5,283 nt of DNA, from NCBI GenBank assembly GCA_002455335.1, contig DKKP01000263.1:1-5283 (forward strand), in the 5' to 3' direction. The notes under the pieces were generated by a model. The model was given only the letters and a program-made list of their open reading frames with translations. It was not told the origin of the DNA and did not search any database. Shown here in pieces: positions 1 through 4,126 of this stretch (its first letter is position 1; each line of letters opens with the position of its first letter). The position numbers and the translations under genes were made by a program. This DNA is from Anaerolineales bacterium UBA6663 (lineage in GTDB: Bacteria; Chloroflexota; Anaerolineae; Anaerolineales; UBA6663).

Positions 1-82
1 GCGCCAGCGCCTCGTCCAGCCCGACGCCGATCTCGAGATCGTGCAGGCATTCTTCGAAGGCCGTGAGCAGCTTGTCGTTCAT
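1..82 (-). CDS. DUF5667-like protein, N-terminal fragment
   Basis: Only the first 27 codons are in the window; the gene runs off the left edge. The visible peptide starts MNDKLLTAFEECLHDLE and continues IGVGLDEALA. This pattern, a short amphipathic helix with a Cys, then a Gly, Leu-Asp/Glu stretch, resembles the start of the DUF5667-type proteins that often follow sigma factor genes in Chloroflexota. Some of these are thought to act as sigma-factor partners, which is family-level inference. The ATG (82-80) overlaps the TGA of the sigma factor gene in ATGA, and a strong Shine-Dalgarno GGGAGGT sits 5 nt upstream inside the sigma gene, so the start is well supported and the two genes are probably translationally coupled. 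A cytoplasmic regulator or anti-sigma-like role is the simplest reading. With so little sequence the family call is tentative, but the reading frame itself is secure. Confidence 0.7.
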   Translation of the reverse strand, partial: MNDKLLTAFEECLHDLEIGVGLDEALA

Positions 83-627
83 GCCGCACCTCCCTCGAGC
101 TCCAACTGACGCTTGAGCGCAGCGACAGCCCTGAATTGCAGCTGTTTGATGGTGTTGGTGTTCTTGCCCATCGCCGCCGCCGTCTCCTCAAGCGAATACC
201 CGGCCCCAAACCGGTAACTGAGCACGTCCTGCTGCTCGCGCGTCAGCGCCGCGAGCGCCCGCGTCACCTGCGCATTGCGCATCCGGGCTTCGACCTCGCC
301 ACTCACCGTGCCCGCCATCGCCAGCCCTTCATGCAACTCGGCCGCTTCGCGGGGCGCTTTGCGGAAGTGCTCGGCGATGAGATTGCTCGCCACCCCGAAC
401 AGCCAGCCCCGCACCGTCTGCTGTGGGCCACGCCCGGCCCGCAGCGCATCGATCAACTTCACGAAGACCTCGCTGGCGACATCCTCCGCGACCTGTCGAT
501 CGCTTGTCCGGTACAGCGCAAACCGGAATAGCTCAGGGTAGTACCGGTCGTGCAACAGGCCGAGGGTGCGCTCATCGAGATCGCGGATCCGCTCGAGCAG
601 GATCTGTTCATTGTCTTGAACCGACAT
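79..627 (-). CDS. RNA polymerase sigma-70 family (ECF-like) sigma factor
   Basis: A 182-residue alternative sigma factor that would direct RNA polymerase core to a dedicated promoter set. Region 2 spans about residues 22-90: LLHDRYYPELFRFALYRT, then the helix with AEDVASEVFVKL (core binding and -10 recognition), then VRGWLFGVASNLIAEHFRK. Region 4 spans about 120-176: LAALTREQQDVLSYRF, then a helix-turn-helix with YSLEETAAAMGKNTNTIKQL for -35 recognition. There is no region 1 or 3, which matches the two-domain ECF architecture and its usual length near 180-200. The frame is open to an ATG at 702, but the extra 25 residues would be read through the hairpin at 666-693. The ATG at 627 is preferred; it lacks a Shine-Dalgarno but has TATACT 7 nt before it, suggesting leaderless mRNA. 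The stop overlaps the start of the next gene (ATGA), which probably encodes its partner. The regulon is unknown. Confidence 0.93.
   Translation of the reverse strand: MSVQDNEQILLERIRDLDERTLGLLHDRYYPELFRFALYRTSDRQVAEDVASEVFVKLIDALRAGRGPQQTVRGWLFGVASNLIAEHFRKAPREAAELHEGLAMAGTVSGEVEARMRNAQVTRALAALTREQQDVLSYRFGAGYSLEETAAAMGKNTNTIKQLQFRAVAALKRQLELEGGAA
88..94 (-). promoter_or_regulatory. Shine-Dalgarno site of the sigma-coupled gene
   Basis: The minus strand reads GGGAGGT, then 5 nt, then ATG at 82-80. The site lies inside the last codons of the sigma factor gene. It fixes the start of the downstream partial gene and supports coupled translation across the ATGA overlap. Confidence 0.75.
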
Positions 628-634
628 GCCCGCG

Positions 635-640
635 AGTATA
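635..640 (-). promoter_or_regulatory. Candidate -10 box of sigma gene, leaderless layout
   Basis: The minus strand reads TATACT, followed by 7 nt (CGCGGGC) and then the ATG at 627. A transcript starting 7-8 nt after the hexamer would begin at or one base before the A of the start codon. No good -35 hexamer is visible at 16-18 bp spacing (GCTCAT at 17). The absence of a ribosome binding site at this ATG fits a leaderless mRNA. Inferred, not proven. Confidence 0.45.
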
Positions 641-665
641 GCGTCTCTCTCCGTTTCATGAGCGG

Positions 666-693
666 ACGCCGGCCCCAGACCCGGGGCCGGCGT
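666..693 (-). terminator. Strong GC hairpin after the lipoprotein gene
   Basis: A perfect 10-bp stem, 667-676 (CGCCGGCCCC) against 683-692 (GGGGCCGGCG), closed by a 6-nt loop and extended by an A-T pair at 666/693. It begins 28 bp after the lipoprotein stop codon and precedes the sigma gene promoter candidate, so it is placed as a terminator separating the two units. On the minus strand it is not followed by a run of T, so it is not a classical intrinsic terminator. On the plus strand a T-rich stretch (TTGTCTTC) follows, but no plus-strand gene is present. Confidence 0.5.
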
Positions 694-720
694 TGTCTTC
701 ATCCGTTCACGTCTCGAGCG

Positions 721-1881
721 TCAATCGTCGTCGCCCTTGTCATCGTCGCCGCCATGGCCGCTGTTGTCGTCATCGTCGTTATCGTCATCACCGCCGTGGC
801 CGCTGTTGTCGTCGTCGCCCTTGTCGTCGTCGCCGCCGTGGCCGCTGTTGTCCTCGTCGTCACCGCGGCCGCTACGGTCATCGTCACCACCCCGGTCGTC
901 TGAGCCATCATCGTCGCTGCCGCCGCGGCCGCTGTCATCCAGGTCGGCGCGCTCGATCTCGCGGGCGATCACGCTGCCATCGGCCTGGAAGACGCCGTGT
1001 ACCTTGACCAGGTCGCCGACCGCGATCGGGCCTTTGATCTCGCCGTTCACGACCACGGTGATGCCGTTCACCACGAAGGTGCTGCCGCTGATCGACGACA
1101 CCGTGCCGCTGAACTCGCTCTCGCCGGCCTGACGCGTGCTCTGCGGCGTGCGGACGCCGTCGGCGCGCTCGATCTCGCGGGCGATCACGCTGCCATCGGC
1201 CTGGAAGACGCCGTGTACCTTGACCAGGTCGCCGACCGCGATCGGGCCCTTGATCTCGCCGTTCACGACCACGGTGATGCCGTTCACCACGAAGGTATTG
1301 CCGTTGATCGACGACACCGTGCCGCTGAACTCGCTCTCGCCGGCCTGGCGCGTGCTCTGCGGCGTGCGGGTCGTCTCTGCCCCGGGGGTTCGCGTGACGC
1401 CCGGCTGTTGCGTGGCCTGGGCGGCGGGCACCGACTTGATCTCCCGCGCCAGGACCGTGCCATCGGCCTGCAGCGTGCCCTGCACCTTGACGGTCAGGCC
1501 CTTCTGGGGCTGAAACTTGATCTCGGTCGCGGCCGTGATCACCACACGTCGTCCGCTGACGACCAGGGCGCTGGCATCGACCAGCTCGATCGTGCCCGTG
1601 AACTCGACGCTCTGGCCGGTGACCGCCGTGCCCGTCATCCCGGGCTGCGCGGTATGGGTCGCCTCGGGCGTCGTCTGGGTGGCGCCCGGCGTCACGGTGG
1701 TCGAGTCGTCGGTCGCGAGTGGCGTCGCTGTGGCGAGCTGGGCCACACCGGCGCTGGCGGGCTGAGCGTCGTCCTCGCCGGGGAGCGCCATGGGCGCACA
1801 CGCCGTCAACGCCAGGCCGCCCAGGACGACCGAGCTGCGCAGAATCCAGGTGATGGTGTTGGTCTTGAATTTGCTGTTCAT
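721..1881 (-). CDS. Secreted lipoprotein with three DUF5666-like domains and Asp-rich repeat tail
   Basis: A 386-residue predicted lipoprotein. The N-terminus has a Lys-containing start, a hydrophobic helix (WILRSSVVLGGLALTAC) and a lipobox LTAC with the lipidated Cys at residue 28. Residues about 35-91 are a Thr/Pro/Ala-rich linker. Three domains of the DUF5666 pattern follow at about 92-150, 183-241 and 255-313, each with FxGTxxxxx, a Val-rich strand pair, then VGDLVKVHGxFQADGSVxAREI or a close variant. Domains 2 and 3 differ at only two residues. The tail (314-386) is almost only Asp, Gly, Ser, Asn, His and Lys, with three 14-residue units DNSGHGGDDDKGDD. DUF5666 has no known biochemical role; the domains look like small beta barrels and the tail could bind cations such as Ca2+, which is inference. 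The start is the ATG at 1881, because the GTG at 1893 lies within the Shine-Dalgarno GTGAGGT. It stands alone between two hairpins, upstream of the sigma gene. Confidence 0.9.
   Translation of the reverse strand: MNSKFKTNTITWILRSSVVLGGLALTACAPMALPGEDDAQPASAGVAQLATATPLATDDSTTVTPGATQTTPEATHTAQPGMTGTAVTGQSVEFTGTIELVDASALVVSGRRVVITAATEIKFQPQKGLTVKVQGTLQADGTVLAREIKSVPAAQATQQPGVTRTPGAETTRTPQSTRQAGESEFSGTVSSINGNTFVVNGITVVVNGEIKGPIAVGDLVKVHGVFQADGSVIAREIERADGVRTPQSTRQAGESEFSGTVSSISGSTFVVNGITVVVNGEIKGPIAVGDLVKVHGVFQADGSVIAREIERADLDDSGRGGSDDDGSDDRGGDDDRSGRGDDEDNSGHGGDDDKGDDDNSGHGGDDDNDDDDNSGHGGDDDKGDDD
727..852 (-). repeat. Three 42-bp tandem repeats coding the Asp/Gly-rich tail
   Basis: The units lie at 852-811, 810-769 and 768-727, each encoding 14 residues beginning DNSGHGGDDD. 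The first and third units differ at 2 of 42 bases; the first and second differ at 6. The plus strand is dominated by GTC and ATC triplets, so the region is prone to slippage. Changes by whole units stay in frame, so tail length could vary between strains without loss of the gene. Confidence 0.9.
943..1369 (-). repeat. 216-bp tandem duplication of a DUF5666 domain
   Basis: Bases 943-1153 and 1159-1369 are the same 211-bp block offset by 216 bp (72 codons). By eye there are 5 differences in 211 positions, giving two Ser/Asn changes in the protein. The block carries one DUF5666-like domain plus its linker TRTPQSTRQAG or its end. The near identity at synonymous sites points to a recent duplication or to ongoing gene conversion. 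Confidence 0.93.
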
Positions 1882-1885
1882 GTTG

Positions 1886-1893
1886 AACCTCAC
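1886..1893 (-). promoter_or_regulatory. Shine-Dalgarno site of the lipoprotein gene
   Basis: The minus strand reads GTGAGGTT, with GAGGT ending 5 nt before the ATG at 1881. The upstream in-frame GTG that would lengthen the protein by four residues is part of this site, so the ATG is the start. Confidence 0.75.
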
Positions 1894-1967
1894 TGCTTAT
1901 CGCTCATTGCTGCGCGCAAGTGTCTGTTGCAGAGAGGTCGGGGTGAGGGCCCGAAAGTTACGGCCGC

Positions 1968-1991
1968 CAAGATGAGCCCTTTCTCATCTTG
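1968..1991. repeat. Perfect 9-bp inverted repeat upstream of the lipoprotein gene
   Basis: CAAGATGAG (1968-1976) and CTCATCTTG (1983-1991) are exact reverse complements around a 6-bp centre. It lies about 87 bp upstream of the lipoprotein ATG and about 100 bp past the rnz stop. Neither strand has a T-run after it. It could be an operator for a dimeric regulator, a leader hairpin, or a second stop signal after rnz; the sequence does not decide. Confidence 0.6.
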
Positions 1992-2030
1992 CGAACCCGG
2001 GGCAGCTAGGGTGGGTACGGGCGCCCGCTG

Positions 2031-2063
2031 CCCTGGCGCCTGGCGTTTTCAGGCGCTCCAGGG
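2031..2063 (-). terminator. Hairpin after rnz, probable terminator
   Basis: CCCTGGCGCCTG (2031-2042) pairs with CAGGCG (2050-2055) and CCAGGG (2058-2063), giving a 12-bp stem with a 2-nt bulge and a 7-nt loop. It starts 27 bp after the rnz stop codon on the minus strand, where a terminator would be expected. No T-run follows it, as with the hairpin after the lipoprotein gene. Confidence 0.45.
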
Positions 2064-2090
2064 AGCATCCGCTCAGAGGCGTTGCTTATG

Positions 2091-3032
2091 TCAGGCCTCG
2101 ACGACCTTGACCGTCTCGCCGCGCAGGATGCGGAAGTGGTCGAAGTCGCGGGCGACAAAGGTCTTGGGGAAGGTCCGCTGGGCCTCGGCCAGCACATCGC
2201 GCTCACGATGGCGGCGGGAGATGTGGGTGAGCAGCAACTGGCCGACCCCGGCGTCGCGGGCCAGGGCGGCGGCCTGAGCGGCGGTCAGGTGGCCAAAGTC
2301 ATGGGCCATCTCGGATTCTTCGCTCAGGTAGGTCGATTCGATCACCAGCGCATCGGCGCCCTGCGCGATCTGGACGAGGTTGCGCGTGTCGCCGCAGTCG
2401 CCGACGTGCACGAATTTGACCCCGCGCTCGACAGGGCCGAGCACATCGTCGGGCTGCACGACCCGGCCATCGGCGAGCGTGATCGACTGACCGGTCGCGA
2501 GCTCGCGGCGCACCGGCCCGGCCGGGACGCCCAGCGCCTCGGCCCGCTCGACCAGAAACGGCCGGCGCGAGCGCTCCTCAAAGAGGAAGCCGAACGAGTC
2601 GGCACCGCGGTGCGACACCGGGAAGGCCGTCACCGAGAACGTCTTATCGGCGAAGATCGGGCCCGGCTTGATCTCGTGAAACGTCAACGGGAAGGGCAGC
2701 CGCGCGCCCTTGAGCACGACCTCGCCAAGCAGAGCCTGGATGCGTTGCAGCGCCCAGCGCCCGGCCCAGATCTCGAGCCGCTCGGCCGTCTCCCAACGCG
2801 TAAAGGTCGAGACCAGGCCCGCCAGGCCGAGGATGTGGTCGAGATGCCCGTGCGTGATCAGCACGCGCTCGAGCCGCTTGAAGCCAATGCCCGATTGCAG
2901 GATCTGGCGCTGCGTGCCCTCGCCGCAGTCGATCAGAAAGCGATGCTCGTTGTGCATCACCATCTGCGCCGACAACCCACGATGGATCGATGGCGCCGAG
3001 GCCGAGGTGCCGAGGAAGACGATTTCAAACAT
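2091..3032 (-). CDS. rnz: Ribonuclease Z (tRNA 3' endonuclease)
   Basis: A 313-residue metallo-beta-lactamase-fold endonuclease that removes the 3' trailer of tRNA precursors in the cytoplasm. It opens with FEIVFLGTSASAPS and has FLIDCGEGTQRQI at 32-44, both typical of bacterial RNase Z. The metal motif is THGHLDH, giving His61, His63, Asp65 and His66. Further ligands are His141 (VSHRG), Asp212 (HVGDCGDT) and His270 (LLTHIS), and the catalytic-site His248 sits in HLTAAQAA. These positions fall within one or two residues of those in Bacillus subtilis RNase Z. Residues about 152-200 match the family segment PFLVERAEALGVPAGP and LADGRVVQPDDVLGP, which follows the exosite region. Length is normal for the short form. 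The ATG at 3032 has no Shine-Dalgarno but has TACAAT 8 nt before it, suggesting leaderless expression. It is in the same orientation as the HD gene, 82 bp downstream of it. Confidence 0.95.
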   Translation of the reverse strand: MFEIVFLGTSASAPSIHRGLSAQMVMHNEHRFLIDCGEGTQRQILQSGIGFKRLERVLITHGHLDHILGLAGLVSTFTRWETAERLEIWAGRWALQRIQALLGEVVLKGARLPFPLTFHEIKPGPIFADKTFSVTAFPVSHRGADSFGFLFEERSRRPFLVERAEALGVPAGPVRRELATGQSITLADGRVVQPDDVLGPVERGVKFVHVGDCGDTRNLVQIAQGADALVIESTYLSEESEMAHDFGHLTAAQAAALARDAGVGQLLLTHISRRHRERDVLAEAQRTFPKTFVARDFDHFRILRGETVKVVEA

Positions 3033-3040
3033 GTCGCGGG

Positions 3041-3046
3041 ATTGTA
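3041..3046 (-). promoter_or_regulatory. Candidate -10 box of rnz, leaderless layout
   Basis: The minus strand reads TACAAT, then 8 nt (CCCGCGAC), then the ATG at 3032. The geometry is nearly the same as that of the sigma gene. No convincing -35 element is seen 16-18 bp upstream, where short GC-rich repeats lie. Confidence 0.45.
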
Positions 3047-3057
3047 GCAGAGCGGTA

Positions 3058-3110
3058 GTGCGTGGCGCGTGGTGCGTTCCCTGAGTGCGTTTTTACGCTC
3101 TCCGCTCTCC
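3058..3110. repeat. Short heptanucleotide tandem repeats, two families
   Basis: On the plus strand GTGCGTG, GCGCGTG and GTGCGTT follow one another at 3058-3078, and GTGCGTT recurs at 3085-3091. Then GCTCTCC is repeated exactly twice at 3097-3110. Both sets have a 7-bp period and fill most of the 82-bp spacer between the HD gene and rnz. Confidence 0.65.
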
Positions 3111-3114
3111 GCCC

Positions 3115-4020
3115 CTACTCCGCCACAAACACGCCGTTCTTCAGCGTCAACCGCTCGATGATGCGCGCATCGACGGCGGAGTCCGCGGGGCGGGTGCAGG
3201 CCGTGATGGTCACCCAGCGCTTGAGCGGGCCGTTGACGACCTTCTTGGTCAGCGTCTCCTCGATCTGGAAGACCCCGGCCGAGTTGTTCATCACCACAGT
3301 GATCTCGACCGGCACGTCGCGGCCGCGCGTGATGGTGACATCGTCGATGGCCAGCGCCGAGACCGAGTGGATGTCGACTTTGCCGAGGTCGAAGGCCTTG
3401 CGCCCGCGCCCCTTTGTGACATCTGTACCGTCGGCCACGGCCACCACGCCGGCCTCGAAGGTGAGCGGCGGCGGGTCGAAATCGTGCGAGAGGATGGCAT
3501 GCAGGATGAAAGCGCGGAGCTCGATCCGGTTGCCGATGTGCGGATAGATCTCGGGCATCAACCGATCGAGCAGACCGCGCGCCAGCTCGACGCCGATCAA
3601 CTCGTGATGCTTGCGATGCACCTGGTTGCCGATGTCGTGCAGCAGCGTCGCGGCGACGATCACCAGACAGGCGTCGTCGAGATCGCCGGCGCCCGAGACG
3701 ACCACATCGGGCTTGACGTCGCTCTCGACAAGCAGGTCGAAGATCCGGACCGCGTTCGAGGCCGCGATCTGGGCGTGGGTCATGCCATGATCGTTGAAGT
3801 TGAGCTTGTTGGCCGTGAGGTAATCGGCCATATCCCAGTTGGCGCGCGCTTCAGGATCCTGCACAAGCAGATCCCACATCGCGCGGGCCTTGGGGAACTT
3901 GACCCACAACGGCTCGACGGCCGTCAGGCTCTGCCGCAGCAGATCCTCATACGACTCGGGCAACGTGATGATCACGCCGCGGTTCTTGAAGACGCGGGGC
4001 TCGTGTTGAGTGATGGGCAT
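3115..4020 (-). CDS. HD-superfamily metal-dependent phosphohydrolase, substrate unknown
   Basis: A 301-residue soluble protein. The HD signature is present: His78 and His82 in NDHGMTH, His128-Asp129 in LLHDIGN, His135 and the His138-His139 pair just after, His174 and His179 in ILHAILSHD, and Asp197 in VAVADGTD. Together these would form a mono- or dinuclear metal site for phosphomonoester or phosphodiester hydrolysis. After the HD fold comes a conserved-looking C-terminal part (about 200-301) with KGRGR, IHSVSALAID, a Val-rich strand and MNNSAGVFQIEETL. No GGDEF, PAS or nucleotide-cyclase domain is attached, so a c-di-GMP or ppGpp role is not indicated. The frame extends upstream to a GTG at 4098, but those 26 residues would be translated from the heptamer array and the promoter candidate, so the ATG at 4020 is chosen; it has no clear Shine-Dalgarno. 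The gene lies 82 bp upstream of rnz. The family is recognised; the substrate is not. Confidence 0.85.
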   Translation of the reverse strand: MPITQHEPRVFKNRGVIITLPESYEDLLRQSLTAVEPLWVKFPKARAMWDLLVQDPEARANWDMADYLTANKLNFNDHGMTHAQIAASNAVRIFDLLVESDVKPDVVVSGAGDLDDACLVIVAATLLHDIGNQVHRKHHELIGVELARGLLDRLMPEIYPHIGNRIELRAFILHAILSHDFDPPPLTFEAGVVAVADGTDVTKGRGRKAFDLGKVDIHSVSALAIDDVTITRGRDVPVEITVVMNNSAGVFQIEETLTKKVVNGPLKRWVTITACTRPADSAVDARIIERLTLKNGVFVAE

Positions 4021-4022
4021 GT

Positions 4023-4051
4023 GTGATTGGCGATTGGCGATTTGCGATTTG
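4023..4051. repeat. Heptamer array, left arm of an inverted repeat
   Basis: From 4025 the plus strand reads GATTGGC twice then GATTTGC twice, a 7-bp period over four units ending at 4052. The arm 4023-4051 is the reverse complement of 4098-4126 at 25 of 29 positions. It forms nearly all of the predicted 5' leader of the HD gene. Confidence 0.85.
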
Positions 4052-4057
4052 CGCGTG

Positions 4058-4066
4058 ATTCTACCA
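4058..4066 (-). promoter_or_regulatory. Candidate extended -10 promoter of the HD gene
   Basis: The minus strand reads TGGTAGAAT, an extended -10 (TGn plus TAGAAT). At 17-bp spacing the -35 position reads TTCGCC (4086-4081), which is weak. A start near 4051 would give a leader of about 30 nt consisting of the heptamer array. It sits in the unrepeated centre between the two arrays. Confidence 0.45.
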
Positions 4067-4097
4067 GCCTGGCTTGCTATGGCGAAACCAACTATCA

Positions 4098-4126
4098 CAA
4101 ATCACCAATCGCAAATCACCAATCAC
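4098..4126. repeat. Heptamer array, right arm of an inverted repeat
   Basis: On the minus strand the units read GATTGGT, GATTTGC, GATTGGT, GATTTGT, again 7 bp apart and the same family as the left arm. The stop codon of the glycosyltransferase-like gene (4125-4123) lies inside the arm. In minus-strand RNA the two arms could pair at 27 of 29 positions, counting two G-U pairs, around a 46-nt loop. Confidence 0.85.

Noticed and set aside
628..702. Longer start of the sigma factor at 702
   Set aside because: The extra 25 residues would be coded by the hairpin and promoter region, are Pro/Ala-rich and lie outside the sigma domain.
550..903. Plus-strand frame with a long Val/Ala hydrophobic stretch resembling membrane helices
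   Set aside because: The stretch is the complement of GAC/GAT-type Asp codons in the lipoprotein tail; an artefact of the repeat.
943..1369. CRISPR-like array
   Set aside because: Only two long adjacent copies, fully coding and in frame; no spacers.
1894..1967. Promoter for the lipoprotein gene
   Set aside because: No convincing -10/-35 or ECF-type motif was found, and nothing shared with the region before the sigma gene, so autoregulation or sigma control is not claimed.
997..2277. Long plus-strand open frame of 426 codons
   Set aside because: It is antisense to the lipoprotein gene and runs on through the spacer into the end of rnz; its His/Arg/Asp-rich composition is what high-GC antisense frames give, and it matches no family.
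2082..3047. Plus-strand open frame covering all of rnz
   Set aside because: Exact antisense shadow of a gene with all catalytic residues; no ribosome site or recognisable domain.
3087..3098. Small hairpin GCGT-TTTT-ACGC as terminator of the HD gene
   Set aside because: The stem has only 4 bp and no T-run follows on the minus strand.
3085..4026. Plus-strand open frame covering the HD gene
   Set aside because: Antisense shadow in GC-rich DNA; the minus-strand frame holds the HD motifs.
4021..4098. Longer GTG start of the HD protein at 4098
   Set aside because: The extension would be translated from heptamer repeats and the promoter candidate.
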